This document shows, piece by piece, positions 8,241-17,555 of a stretch of 64,000 nt of DNA (position 1 is its first letter; every line of letters starts with the position of its first letter). The stretch comes from JADFOI01 sp965218935 (GTDB taxonomy: Bacteria > Acidobacteriota > UBA6911 > RPQK01 > JADFOI01). The notes under the pieces were generated by a model. It worked only from the letters and a program-made list of their open reading frames with translations, was not told the origin of the DNA and did not search any database. The DNA is taken from positions 29,777 to 93,776 of the forward strand of contig CBDCMH010000013.1 of the NCBI GenBank assembly GCA_965218935.1, in the 5' to 3' direction. The position numbers were made by a program, and so were the translations under genes.

Positions 8241-9068
8241 TCAACGGCCAGCAAAGCGTTGTGGGTCATAAACTCTCGCCTTGTTCTCCAGACGCTTGAG
8301 CAGATCTTCCTTTTCTTTGGTAGGGTATTCGGAAGTTGGAATGCTCTCGGCGACCTCGATAGCCTTCGCCAACTCGCCCAAAAACTCATAACTTTCAATG
8401 AGTCCCAACCGCGCTGTGCGGCGACAATCATCGCATTCCGGCCCTTCTAACACCTGATTGAAGTAATCCACCGACTCTTCAAACTGGTTTTGAATCTGGA
8501 GGATAATTCCCGCTTGAGCTCGAGCCCTTGCCGCCAGCGGATCATTGCTTCCATCCTCCATCAACAGCTGAAACTTTTGAAAGGCCTCATCAAATTGGTT
8601 CATTTTGAAATGTGCGCCTCCCATCTCAAAATAGACCTGGCGGCGAACCTCCAGCGGCACATCAAGGGCAAGAATCTGACTCCAATAATCGATGGCCTGA
8701 GGTAAATCGGTCAGTTCTAATTCATGAATCTCGGCTAGCCTTAGATAGGCCTGAGGAGTCAAGGAGCTGTCCGGATATTGGGTCACAAGCTCACGAAAGT
8801 AGTGCAGGGCAAGATCAACATTATAAAAATTGATGTAATAGATGGTCCCGACTTCGAACAGGGCATCGTCTGCATACCGGCTTTTGGGGTAATTCTTATA
8901 GACGGATTCATAGATCTCGATGGCCCCCATGTAGTTGGTTTCACGCCACTGCCGCTGGGCACGAAGAGCTTGTACTCGTGCTTCATTTTCCGTCTCAACG
9001 TAGAGCCAGACGGCACCGGAGAAAAGCAGAAAAGGGATAGGGAGAATCCATTGAAGTCTACTGTTCAT
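8241..9068 (-). CDS. Membrane-anchored TPR protein (BamD/CpoB-like tetratricopeptide repeats)
   Basis: 275 residues. An N-terminal membrane segment (about residues 8-26, WILPIPFLLFSGAVWLYV) is followed by five or six TPR units, for example YMGAIEIYESVYKNYPKSRY, VDLALHYFRELVTQYPDSSL and PQAIDYWSQILAL. The spacing resembles outer-membrane-lipoprotein TPR families (BamD, CpoB), but there is no lipobox Cys. The start overlaps the gyrA stop by 11 nt, so it is translationally coupled to gyrA. It probably scaffolds periplasmic proteins; partner unknown. Confidence 0.85.
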   Translation of the reverse strand: MNSRLQWILPIPFLLFSGAVWLYVETENEARVQALRAQRQWRETNYMGAIEIYESVYKNYPKSRYADDALFEVGTIYYINFYNVDLALHYFRELVTQYPDSSLTPQAYLRLAEIHELELTDLPQAIDYWSQILALDVPLEVRRQVYFEMGGAHFKMNQFDEAFQKFQLLMEDGSNDPLAARARAQAGIILQIQNQFEESVDYFNQVLEGPECDDCRRTARLGLIESYEFLGELAKAIEVAESIPTSEYPTKEKEDLLKRLENKARVYDPQRFAGR

Positions 9069-11514
9069 CGAGCCCCTGATCTTTCTCCTGCGGCACCCGA
9101 GTCACAGCAGCTACCTCGTCTTCATCCCCGAGATCTATAAGCTTAACACCCTGTGCCCCGCGAGAGATGGTCTGGCGAATACGCCCCGCCTGTTGTCGAA
9201 TAATCTTTCCCTTCGCAGTAATGATAATGATTTCATCATCATCCTTTACGGAGAAGGCAGCAACTACGTGGCCGTTTCTTTTCGTCGTCTTAATGTTGAT
9301 GACTCCCTGGCCTCCTCGTCCCTGCCGCCGGTATTCACTCACCAGGGTACGCTTACCATAACCGTTTTCGGTTACAGCCAGGATCGCTTCCGAGTCCTCG
9401 CCAATGATATCCATACCGACTAGAACATCCTCTCCCTTGAGAGTCATCCCTTTGACGCCCCGAGCCGTGCGGCCCATATTGCGAATCCCTTTTTCCGAAA
9501 AGCGAATGGCGTTCCCATTACGAGAACAGAGATGAATGTCGTTGTTCCCGGCCGTGGTTCCCACCCCAATCAACTCGTCTCCTTCATCCACTGCGCAAGC
9601 AATAATCCCTGTAGAGCGGGGGTTAGAAAAAGCACTCAGGGCAGTCTTCTTCATGTAACCCTTGCGAGAAACCATGGCGATAAAACCGGGAGTCGAGAAA
9701 TCCTGGACTGCGATCATGCCGGCAACCCTTTCTCCCCGGGCCAGATTGATCAGATTGCCCACCGGCTTCCCGCGACCCGCCGAGCCCACTTCCGGAATCT
9801 CGTAGACCTTGAGCCAATGTACTTTCCCCTTGTCGCTGAAGACGAGGATATAGCTGTGAGTGGAGGCAACGAACAGGTAATCGACCACATCTTCTTCGGT
9901 CCGAGTGGACATGCCGATACGCCCCTTGCCCCCTCTCCGCTGACTCTTATAGATGTGCAAGGCTGTTCTTTTGATATATCCGTTGTGGGTCGCTGTAATG
10001 ACGGTAGATTCTTCGGCGATCAGATCCTCCATCGTCAGCTCTACCTCTTCATCAACGATCACGGTCCGGCGGGGATTCTGGTAATTCTTCTGAATTTCGA
10101 TCAATTCATCTTTGATGACCTGCTTCAGGGTCTTCTCGCTGCCCAGGATCTTCTCTAACTCGGCGATCTTCTTGAGGATCTCCTCGTACTCCTCGAGAAT
10201 CTTGCCCCGCTCCAGCCCTGTCAGACGCTGCAGCCTCATGTCCAAAATAGCCTGAGCCTGGATCTCGGTGAGCTCAAACTGGACGGAGAGTTGCCCCTTG
10301 GCTTCGGCCGGGGATTTGGCCTTTCGAATCAAGGTAATCACCGCATCGAGGTGATCCAATGCCTTCTTGAGACCCTCCAAAATATGGGCCCGTTTTTGCG
10401 CTTTTCCGAGATCATAGATAGTCCGGCATCGGACAACCTCCATGCGGTGGTCCAAGAACAGGTTAATGATCTCCGCCAACCTCAGTACGCGCGGTTGTCC
10501 GTCCACAAGCGCCAACAAGATGACACCAAAGGAAGTCTGCATTGGGGTCAACTTATACAGTTTGTTGAGAACGATCTGTGGTTGCTCTCCTCTTTTGAGC
10601 TCAATCACCACGCGCATCCCTTCTCGATCGGATTCGTCACGAAGGTCGCTGATCCCGTCAAGTCTCTTGGAATGAACCAGGTGGGCAATCTTCTCCACCA
10701 ACTTGGCCTTATTCACCTGGTAGGGGATGGCGTGAATAATGATGGCATCACGGTCCTTCTCCACCTTCTCCATGGAGGCGCGAGCTCGAAGCTTTATGAT
10801 TCCCCGCCCGGTCTTGTAGGCCTGACGGATACCCTCACGGCCGTAAATAAAGGCTCCCGTGGGAAAATCTGGTCCCGGAACCAGTTCCATGAGCTCAGCC
10901 GGCGAAGCGTCGGCGCGATCGATCAATAAGAGGGCCGCGTCGACGATCTCACCGAGATTGTGGGGTGGAATGTTGGTGGCCATGCCCACTGCGATGCCTG
11001 AGGTCCCATTCACAATGAGATTGGGAATCCTGGCGGGTAACACCATCGGTTCGGTCAGTGAATCGTCATAGTTGGCTTGAAACTCAACCGTTTCCCGGTC
11101 AATATCCGCCAGCAGCTCTTCCGCAATCCGCGACATGCGGATTTCCGTGTAACGCATGGCTGCCGGTGAATCACCATCAACGGATCCAAAATTCCCCTGC
11201 CCATCAATCAGAGGTTCACGCATGGAGAAATGCTGAGCCATTCGCACGATCGTGTCATAGACGGCGGTATCGCCATGGGGGTGGTATTTACCGATGACGT
11301 CGCCAACCACGCGGGCCGATTTCTTATAAGGCTTGTTGTGGGCATTCCCCAACTCATTCATCGCGTGGAGAACACGCCGGTGAACGGGTTTTAATCCGTC
11401 GCGAACGTCCGGCAACGCCCGTCCGACAATCACGGACATGGCATAGTCCATGTAGGACGCCTTCATCTCTTCTTCGATGTTGACAGGGATTTCCCGGCCG
11501 CGATGTTCACCCAT
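9058..11514 (-). CDS. gyrA: DNA gyrase subunit A
   Basis: 818 residues; cuts and rejoins DNA with GyrB to add negative supercoils. The active-site Tyr is residue 122 in AAMRYTE. The quinolone-determining segment reads HPHGDTAVYD, with Thr at the position of E. coli Ser83. The GyrA box QRRGGKG is present, so this is gyrase rather than topoisomerase IV ParC. Six C-terminal beta-pinwheel blades follow. AAGGAG precedes the ATG. Repeat elements A3 and B3 separate it from gyrB; a TPR gene overlaps its stop. Confidence 0.98.
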   Translation of the reverse strand: MGEHRGREIPVNIEEEMKASYMDYAMSVIVGRALPDVRDGLKPVHRRVLHAMNELGNAHNKPYKKSARVVGDVIGKYHPHGDTAVYDTIVRMAQHFSMREPLIDGQGNFGSVDGDSPAAMRYTEIRMSRIAEELLADIDRETVEFQANYDDSLTEPMVLPARIPNLIVNGTSGIAVGMATNIPPHNLGEIVDAALLLIDRADASPAELMELVPGPDFPTGAFIYGREGIRQAYKTGRGIIKLRARASMEKVEKDRDAIIIHAIPYQVNKAKLVEKIAHLVHSKRLDGISDLRDESDREGMRVVIELKRGEQPQIVLNKLYKLTPMQTSFGVILLALVDGQPRVLRLAEIINLFLDHRMEVVRCRTIYDLGKAQKRAHILEGLKKALDHLDAVITLIRKAKSPAEAKGQLSVQFELTEIQAQAILDMRLQRLTGLERGKILEEYEEILKKIAELEKILGSEKTLKQVIKDELIEIQKNYQNPRRTVIVDEEVELTMEDLIAEESTVITATHNGYIKRTALHIYKSQRRGGKGRIGMSTRTEEDVVDYLFVASTHSYILVFSDKGKVHWLKVYEIPEVGSAGRGKPVGNLINLARGERVAGMIAVQDFSTPGFIAMVSRKGYMKKTALSAFSNPRSTGIIACAVDEGDELIGVGTTAGNNDIHLCSRNGNAIRFSEKGIRNMGRTARGVKGMTLKGEDVLVGMDIIGEDSEAILAVTENGYGKRTLVSEYRRQGRGGQGVINIKTTKRNGHVVAAFSVKDDDEIIIITAKGKIIRQQAGRIRQTISRGAQGVKLIDLGDEDEVAAVTRVPQEKDQGLDEQ

Positions 11515-11530
11515 TTCTTCTTTCTCCTTC

Positions 11531-11807
11531 TAGTGTCTCGTCCCAGGAATACAATGACGTTTGTGGCGAGCGCGACGGCGTCGAGTTCGCGAAGCAACGA
11601 CGACGTGATGTCTGTGTGCATCGCGGAGAAGGAGCGACAAAGAAATCGATGCCGTCCCGCCGCCGCCCTTCGGGCTAATGGGGGTTGCGGGAGATCTCTG
11701 TGTCTCTCGTCGTCGCCGATGTCCCTGCATCACCTCCTCCTCGCTCCTTGATCTTCCCTCCCAAGCCCCATCAGCAAACGTCATGGTATTCATGGGACGA
11801 GATACTA
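11531..11807. repeat. Palindromic repeat family A, copy A3 (long form, 277 bp)
   Basis: Terminal repeats of about 33 nt: left TAGTGTCTCGTCCCAGGAAT and right (reverse complement) TAGTATCTCGTCCCATGAAT, both continuing into ACAATGACGTTTG-like sequence. The interior is Arg/Ser-codon-rich by accident and opens false frames on both strands. It sits between gyrB and gyrA, ending just before the gyrA ribosome site, so gyrA must be transcribed through it or from within it. Confidence 0.8.
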
Positions 11808-11839
11808 TAGCCCGGATGATGCATAGAGAGTTCGGGCTA
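11808..11839. repeat. Palindromic repeat family B, copy B3 (minimal hairpin)
   Basis: TAGCCCGGATGATGCATAG followed at once by AGAGTTCGGGCTA: a 32-bp remnant holding both family B ends and a 7-bp stem. It is directly abutted to A3 and lies a few bases beyond the gyrB stop (11848), where it could act as a weak hairpin on the gyrB-gyrA transcript. Confidence 0.65.
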
Positions 11840-11847
11840 GTAGCGGG

Positions 11848-14280
11848 TCAAACGTCTAGGTTCTTCACGTTGAGGGCATTATCCTCGATGAATTTGCGGC
11901 GAGGCTCAACCTGATCCCCCATCAAAACCGTGAAGATCTCGTTCGTCTGAATGGCGTCCTCAATCTTCGCCTGCAGCAACGTCCGTGTTTCCGGGTTCAT
12001 CGTGGTGTCCCAAAGCTGCTGGGGATTCATTTCACCCAGGCCCTTGTACCGCTGCAGAGAGACATTCTTTTTCCCAGCAGCAACGATGTAGTCGATCAAC
12101 TCCCCCTCATTGTTGATCACTGTCTCTTTGTCCTTTTCCTGGATGAGAAGAGGCACCCCTCGAAACTCTTCGACTTTTCGATAAAGGCCAAACAGTTGCT
12201 TGAATTCGGCCGAGCACAAAAGATCGTAGTGAATCATGACAGGTGCAGCATGCCCCATCCTGACCTGTAGCTTGTTCAGGCTGTGCTCTTCATCGTGGGT
12301 GATCTCACCTTCATATCCCTCTTTCTCCAAAACAGCCGCCAGGGCCTTCACATTTTTTTGCTCCGCCAAATAGCTTCGGTAAAAATCATCGCCATTCTTG
12401 AAGTTGCTCTGAGCCAGGATGTGCTCCAGTAATTGATCAACGACTCTGCCATCTCCCAATTTCCTGCTGAGCTTCTCGTAAATCGTTCTGAAAGCCATCA
12501 GGGCATGCATCTTATCGATAAGATCCGCTCTCTCATACGCTTTCCCGGTCTTGGACACGCTGACCACTAGATCCTGGGTTGCCTTATCCATCAAATAGTC
12601 TCTGAGTTGATCCTCGTTGTGGAGATATCTCTCGTCGGAGCCTCTCTTGACTCGATATAACGGGGGTTGGGCAATAAACACATGTCCGGCCTGGACCAGC
12701 TGTTCCATCTGTCGATAGAAAAAGGTGAGGAGCAGAGTTCGAATGTGACTTCCATCCACGTCCGCATCCGTCATGATGATCACCTTGTGGTAACGCAGCT
12801 TGGTAAGGTCAAAATCATCGGCGCCGATACTCGTCCCGATTGCCGAGATCATGATGGTGATCTCTTCGTTGCTCAGCATCTTGTCAAAACGGGCCTTTTC
12901 CACATTCAGGATCTTTCCCTTAATCGGGAGAATAGCTTGAAATTTCCGATCTCTCCCTTGTTTGGCCGAGCCACCTGCGGAGTCGCCCTCAACAAGGAAA
13001 ATTTCTGAAAACTGCGGATCTCTTTCCTGGCAATCTGCCAGCTTACCGGGAAGGGAGAGATTTTCCAGAACACCCTTGCGGCGAGTGAGATCGCGGGCCT
13101 TTCGAGCCGCCGCGCGGGCCCGAGCGGCTTCAACCGCTTTCTCTACAATCCGCCTGGCCACGGCGGTATTTTGTTCCAGAAAGATACTCAACTTCTCATT
13201 GCAAACCGCCTCCACCAGACCCTTGACTTCACTATTCCCTAACTTTGCCTTGGTCTGTCCTTCGAACTGGGGCTGAGGCAGCTTGACACTGATCACGCCC
13301 GTGAGACCTTCCCGGACATCATCACCGCTCAGGTTTTGTTTGAGATCCTTGGCCAGATTGGTCGCTGCGGCATGGGCATTCAAGGTCCGCGTAAGAGCTG
13401 CCTTGAACCCTGCCAAGTGGGTGCCCCCTTCGATGGTATTGATGGTGTTGGCAAAAGAGAAGAGCGTTTCGTTGTAACCATCGTTGTACTGGAGAGCGAC
13501 TTCGACCTGGGTATTGTCCTTTTCGGCCTGGATATGAATGGGTTTTTGGTGCAAGACGTTCTTGTTCTTGTTGAGATGCTCAACGAAGTTGACAATTCCG
13601 CCTTTATACTGAAACTTCAGCTTCTTGTCGGTGCGCAAATCCTCAACAACAATGACCAGTCCCTGGTTGAGGAAGGCCAGTTCCCGCAAGCGCTGAGCCA
13701 AGGTATCAAAGTTGAACTCCAATGCTTCAAACGTCTGAGAGTCGGGTTTAAAAGTGATCTTTGTTCCCCGCTTCTTTGTCTTGCCAGTCTTCTCGAACGA
13801 TGTCACGGGAAGGCCATACTCGTAGCTTTGGCAGTAAACCAGGTTGTCACGCCATATTTCCAGGTCTAATCGCTCCGACAACGCATTGACCACCGACACC
13901 CCCACACCGTGTAGCCCCCCCGAGACCTTGTAGCTGTCGTGATCAAATTTCCCGCCCGCATGGAGTGTCGTCATCACTACTTCGGCGGCCGGTATCCCTT
14001 TTTCGGGGTGCGTGTCGACAGGAATTCCTCGCCCGTCGTCGACTACGGTCACCGAGTTATCGATGTGAATGGTCAGCTCAATATTCTTGCAATGCCCACC
14101 CAGCGCTTCATCCACAGAGTTGTCGACGACTTCATACACAAGGTGGTGAAGTCCATGCACCCCAGTGGAACCAACGTACATGGCCGGGCGCTTTCGAACA
14201 GCTTCCAAACCCTCCAGTATTTTGATTTTTTCAGCGGTGTAGCTCTTCTCGAGATCGAGTGCGTTGATTTTCTCAGCCAT
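11848..14280 (-). CDS. gyrB: DNA gyrase subunit B
   Basis: 810 residues; ATPase subunit of gyrase. The GHKL ATPase part shows VVDNSVDEAL (catalytic Glu and Mg-binding Asn), VDDGRGIPVD, and SGGLHGVGVSVVNAL. TOPRIM motifs are EGDSAGGSA and DADVDGSHIRTL. The C-terminal QRYKGLGEMNPQQLW is standard. Its length is typical of GyrB without the large proteobacterial insert. An extended -10 promoter lies about 30 bp upstream. dnaN is upstream on the same strand. Confidence 0.98.
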   Translation of the reverse strand: MAEKINALDLEKSYTAEKIKILEGLEAVRKRPAMYVGSTGVHGLHHLVYEVVDNSVDEALGGHCKNIELTIHIDNSVTVVDDGRGIPVDTHPEKGIPAAEVVMTTLHAGGKFDHDSYKVSGGLHGVGVSVVNALSERLDLEIWRDNLVYCQSYEYGLPVTSFEKTGKTKKRGTKITFKPDSQTFEALEFNFDTLAQRLRELAFLNQGLVIVVEDLRTDKKLKFQYKGGIVNFVEHLNKNKNVLHQKPIHIQAEKDNTQVEVALQYNDGYNETLFSFANTINTIEGGTHLAGFKAALTRTLNAHAAATNLAKDLKQNLSGDDVREGLTGVISVKLPQPQFEGQTKAKLGNSEVKGLVEAVCNEKLSIFLEQNTAVARRIVEKAVEAARARAAARKARDLTRRKGVLENLSLPGKLADCQERDPQFSEIFLVEGDSAGGSAKQGRDRKFQAILPIKGKILNVEKARFDKMLSNEEITIMISAIGTSIGADDFDLTKLRYHKVIIMTDADVDGSHIRTLLLTFFYRQMEQLVQAGHVFIAQPPLYRVKRGSDERYLHNEDQLRDYLMDKATQDLVVSVSKTGKAYERADLIDKMHALMAFRTIYEKLSRKLGDGRVVDQLLEHILAQSNFKNGDDFYRSYLAEQKNVKALAAVLEKEGYEGEITHDEEHSLNKLQVRMGHAAPVMIHYDLLCSAEFKQLFGLYRKVEEFRGVPLLIQEKDKETVINNEGELIDYIVAAGKKNVSLQRYKGLGEMNPQQLWDTTMNPETRTLLQAKIEDAIQTNEIFTVLMGDQVEPRRKFIEDNALNVKNLDV

Positions 14281-14309
14281 ACATTTTCAGCCCCTCGTAA
14301 GCTGCTCTC

Positions 14310-14318
14310 ATTATAGCA
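14310..14318 (-). promoter_or_regulatory. gyrB extended -10 promoter element
   Basis: On the minus strand TGCTATAAT, i.e. an extended -10 (TGn plus TATAAT). No convincing -35 is seen, as is common for extended -10 promoters. The start would fall near 14303, about 22 nt before the gyrB ATG. Confidence 0.55.
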
Positions 14319-14503
14319 TATGACCTCTGTTGACTCCCGGTACATATTGAATATGTTGCGTAAATGGATAAGCCTAACTACTCTATATTGTGGTAGGCGC
14401 TCTTTTTCTGGACCCGGGTCCGTAGGGTCCACCCGAAGCCCGCTGAGAGGGGTGAATCGGGCCGCCCCATGGGGTGTTTTTAGGTGGGTGCTAAGAGGCT
14501 TCT

Positions 14504-14518
14504 TAGCCCGGATTCTCA
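14504..14518. repeat. Family B end fragment (B8)
   Basis: TAGCCCGGATTCTCA only, next to the dnaN stop. It matches the outer end of family B, with the rest missing. The remainder of the gyrB-dnaN gap (14319-14503) holds GC-rich short inverted repeats but no gene that I can support. Confidence 0.4.
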
Positions 14519-14520
14519 CA

Positions 14521-15627
14521 CTAAAGCTTCATGGGCATCAGCACGTATTGGTGAAGGTAATCCCCTTTTGGCTTGGGTTTCAAAAGGCCCTGGGTCTCCT
14601 CATCGCGGAGCTCAAGCGTAATCTCTTCACTCTCCAATCCCGAGAGAAAATCGAGCAGATATTGGGCATTAAATCCAATCCCCACCGATTCCCCTTTGTA
14701 GATGGCAGGCAGGCTCTCCTTTGCTTCCCCGACCTCTGCCCCACTGGAATGAATGTCCAGTTGGTTCTCTTTGACCGACAGACGGACTGCGTGTGATTCT
14801 TCATCGGCCATAACGGACACCCGCTTGAGGGCATCAGCGAACTCACGGGTCTTCAATACGACTTGCTTGTCATTCTCCTGGGGGATGACCATATCGTAGT
14901 TCGGAAATTGTCCCGTCAGTAAGCGCGAAACCAGCAGTCTTTCGCCAACCCTGAAAAAAAGGTGATTTTCGCTGCTTCCAAATTCAATGCTGGGAACATC
15001 CTCCGCCGTCAATTTGCTCAGCTCTGTGAGGGTCTTCTTGGGAATCAGAACCTTCTTTTCTTCTTCCAGCCCCGCAATTTCCACTTTGCGCGAGACGAAA
15101 ACCAGCCGATGCCCATCTGTGGACACCAGAGTGATGTGTCCCGGGTTAAGGATCATTAAGGCCCCATTCAGGGTGTAGCGGGATTCTTCCTGGGTAATCG
15201 CAAAAATGCAGCTTGCGCTCATGTAGTGGAGGGGCCGAGCGGGTAAAGCAATGGACTTGGTGTCCACGGAAGGAATTTCTGGAAAATTGTCCTTGGCCAG
15301 ACTTGCGATCTTGAATCTGGACCTCTCGCATGTCACCTGAATCCAGTTTTGGCCGTCGCTCTTGAAATGAATATCTGCTTCTGGGAGAAACCGAACGATG
15401 TCAAACAGCTTGCGGGCAGAAACAGCCAGCGCTCCTGCCACTTTGATTTTGGCGGGACAGGTGCACTGAACCGTAACATCCAGATCCGTTGCGGTCACCA
15501 CTAAGGTATTGGCCGTCGTTTCCAGCAAAAGATTGGAAAGAATAGGAACGGTGGTCTTTCTCTCTACGCCCCCTTGTGCATACTGGAGTTCCCGAAACAA
15601 CTCCGCTTTCTTCACCACAAAATCCAC
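14521..15627 (-). CDS. dnaN: DNA polymerase III sliding clamp (beta subunit)
   Basis: 368 residues starting at GTG 15627 (AAAGGAAGTGAG lies upstream; a longer frame from TTG 15651 would put the ribosome site inside the protein). Three repeated clamp domains, with AVSARKLFDIVRFLPE and TDGHRLVFV typical of the family and C-terminal YVLMPMKL near the hydrophobic cleft. It forms the ring that tethers PolC/DnaE to DNA. Ordered dnaA-dnaN-gyrB-gyrA on the minus strand. Confidence 0.97.
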   Translation of the reverse strand: MDFVVKKAELFRELQYAQGGVERKTTVPILSNLLLETTANTLVVTATDLDVTVQCTCPAKIKVAGALAVSARKLFDIVRFLPEADIHFKSDGQNWIQVTCERSRFKIASLAKDNFPEIPSVDTKSIALPARPLHYMSASCIFAITQEESRYTLNGALMILNPGHITLVSTDGHRLVFVSRKVEIAGLEEEKKVLIPKKTLTELSKLTAEDVPSIEFGSSENHLFFRVGERLLVSRLLTGQFPNYDMVIPQENDKQVVLKTREFADALKRVSVMADEESHAVRLSVKENQLDIHSSGAEVGEAKESLPAIYKGESVGIGFNAQYLLDFLSGLESEEITLELRDEETQGLLKPKPKGDYLHQYVLMPMKL

Positions 15628-15659
15628 AGTAATCTCACTTCCTTTCTGCAATCATCCGC

Positions 15660-16988
15660 TCATCGGATTGTGTTCACCAGCTTGCTTAACGTGCTCTCGA
15701 ACTTGGGATCCTTGTTGCGCTTACCCTCGATCTTACGGATCGAGTGAAGAACCGTTGTATGGTGTTTCCCCCCGAACTCCTTGCCGATCTGAGGCAACGA
15801 ACTCTCGGTCAGTTCCCGGCACAAAAACATGGCCATTTGACGGGGCTCAGCAACCCGCCGAGAATTATTCTTCGCCTTGAGTTCCGCAACTTTCAAGGAG
15901 TAGTGATCGGCTACCACCTTCTGAATACCCTCGATGGAGATCACACGAGTATTGTTTTCGGCCAGGTTCTTGAGAACCTCCTGGGCCAGGGAAAGAGTGA
16001 TCCTCTCTCCGGTCAAGCTGCTGTAAGCCACCAGCCTTACCAGGGAACCTTCCAATTCTCGAACATTCGATTTTACGTTCTTGGCGATGAAATAAACCAC
16101 ATCATCAGCCAGGCTCACATTTTCGAATTCCGCCTTCTTGCGCAGTATGGCAACTTTTGTCTCTACATCGGGAGGTTGCATATCCGCGATCAAACCCCAT
16201 TCAAAACGACTGTGCAGCCGTTCCTCCAAAGTGGGGATCTCTCTGGGTGGACAATCGCTGGTCATGACAATCTGCTTCTGAGAATCATATAAGGCGTTGA
16301 AGGTATGAAAGAACTCCTCCTGGGTTCGCTCTTTGCCCGCCAGAAATTGAATGTCATCGATCAAAAGCACATCGATATTACGATACTTGTCTCTGAATTG
16401 GATGGTTTTATCGTAGCGGATGGCGTTGATCAACTCATTCATAAAATGCTCAGAGGAGATATACATGAGCCGAGTCTGTGGAGCTTGAGCCTTAATGCAA
16501 TGCCCCATAGCGTGCATCAGGTGAGTTTTTCCCAATCCCACGGCTCCATAAATGAAAAAGGGGTTGTAGGCCTTGGCAGGTTGCTCCGCCACAGCAACCG
16601 CAGCCAGATGGGCAAACTTATTGCAAAACCCCACCACAAAACGACTGAAGGTGTACTTACTATTGAGGCGCCAGTGGGCGGCATCCGGACAAGGTTCTTT
16701 GAGGGCCGCTGCAAAGCGGGTTTCACTCACTCCCTGTTCCCCTGAATCGTCGTCGGCCACGAAGGAAACCCTGAAGTCCTCAAGTTTCAGTTCAGACAGC
16801 GACGCCTGAATGACTTCCAAGTAATTCTCCGCGAGCCAATATTTGAAGTGTTTATTGGGGACCTGAACAAAAAGTCTCTTCTTGCCAAGATCCTCTCTCT
16901 GGAGAACGGTAGGCTTAAACCATATGTCAAAGTTCTGATGAGAAACTCGCTTTTCAATACACGACAGAACACTCTCCCAGAGCTCCAT
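15660..16988 (-). CDS. dnaA: Chromosomal replication initiator DnaA
   Basis: 442 residues from ATG 16988, which has AGGGGGAG six bases upstream. Domain I is MELWESVLSCIEKRVSHQNF. AAA+ motifs are FIYGAVGLGKTHLMHA (Walker A), VLLIDDIQFLAG (Walker B) and the arginine-finger region LEERLHSRFEWGL. The domain IV signature is GGKHHTTVLHSIRKIE. It opens oriC and represses its own gene. Repeat B4 lies 60 bp upstream, and possible DnaA boxes lie at 17216-17233. Confidence 0.98.
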   Translation of the reverse strand: MELWESVLSCIEKRVSHQNFDIWFKPTVLQREDLGKKRLFVQVPNKHFKYWLAENYLEVIQASLSELKLEDFRVSFVADDDSGEQGVSETRFAAALKEPCPDAAHWRLNSKYTFSRFVVGFCNKFAHLAAVAVAEQPAKAYNPFFIYGAVGLGKTHLMHAMGHCIKAQAPQTRLMYISSEHFMNELINAIRYDKTIQFRDKYRNIDVLLIDDIQFLAGKERTQEEFFHTFNALYDSQKQIVMTSDCPPREIPTLEERLHSRFEWGLIADMQPPDVETKVAILRKKAEFENVSLADDVVYFIAKNVKSNVRELEGSLVRLVAYSSLTGERITLSLAQEVLKNLAENNTRVISIEGIQKVVADHYSLKVAELKAKNNSRRVAEPRQMAMFLCRELTESSLPQIGKEFGGKHHTTVLHSIRKIEGKRNKDPKFESTLSKLVNTIR

Positions 16989-17047
16989 AGTTCTCCCCCT
17001 GTTCCCAAATCCAGGCAAATCCCCTGCAAACTGGACCCCTTTGGACC

Positions 17048-17187
17048 TAGCCCGGATGATGCATAGATTCTCTACCGCAGCGACGAAATCATCCGCCCCC
17101 GGCCCGTGTATAAGAGTTCGGGGACAGGCCCCGAATTCGGGGAGAATACCTGGGCCTGTCCCCGAACTCTATGCACACTCCGAGCTA
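17048..17187. repeat. Palindromic repeat family B, copy B4, with a nested type C hairpin
   Basis: Ends TAGCCCGGATGATGCATAG and (right, reverse complement) TAGCTCGGAGTGTGCATAG. The central part has been replaced by or contains a perfect 19-bp inverted repeat (see 17113-17170). The element sits in the dnaA upstream region. Confidence 0.75.
17113..17170. repeat. Type C hairpin, 19-bp perfect stem
   Basis: AGAGTTCGGGGACAGGCCC at 17113-17131 pairs with 17152-17170 around a 20-nt loop. The same words (GAGTTCnGGGCCTGTCCC) recur in the hairpin at 32402-32448. It is nested inside repeat B4, as if inserted there. Confidence 0.7.
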
Positions 17188-17189
17188 GT

Positions 17190-17555
17190 GGAGCCCGCAT
17201 CAATTCCCACAACAATTTCCACAGATGTGGAAAACCCTTCGCTTTCCTTTGTGAGAGTGTGCCCGGGAAATTAAAGCTACCACGAGGTTCAATGAGCTTC
17301 AATGAATTTTAGGAGAAACAGAGCTATGAAAATCCCTCCAGCCGTTTCCTTCAAGCCCAGAGAGCCTTACGGCCCATTTCGAAACTTTTTTCTTCAGAAA
17401 ATTCTTTAGGAATTGTGAAGCTTGAGCATATTCCCTTTCCGCAAGCGGACTTGCAGAAAAGATCCACCGTTGGAGAAGGGAAATCCCGGATTCGAGCGTT
17501 GTGCCTTTTGATGTTTTTACCGTTTTGGGTGTTTACGCACCCTCACGAGGCGACA
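17190..17555. other. Candidate oriC / dnaA regulatory region
   Basis: Gene-free stretch upstream of dnaA. It holds two inverted DnaA-box-like octamers, TTTCCACA (17216-17223) and TGTGGAAA (17226-17233), followed by relatively AT-rich sequence to about 17420. No full TTATCCACA consensus is seen, and no cluster of boxes. The location next to dnaA is usual for oriC, but the support is modest; a GC-skew minimum would decide. Confidence 0.35.

Noticed and set aside
11530..11793. Small frames on both strands between gyrB and gyrA
   Set aside because: They lie entirely inside repeat A3 and are Arg/Ser-rich by-products of its palindromic sequence.
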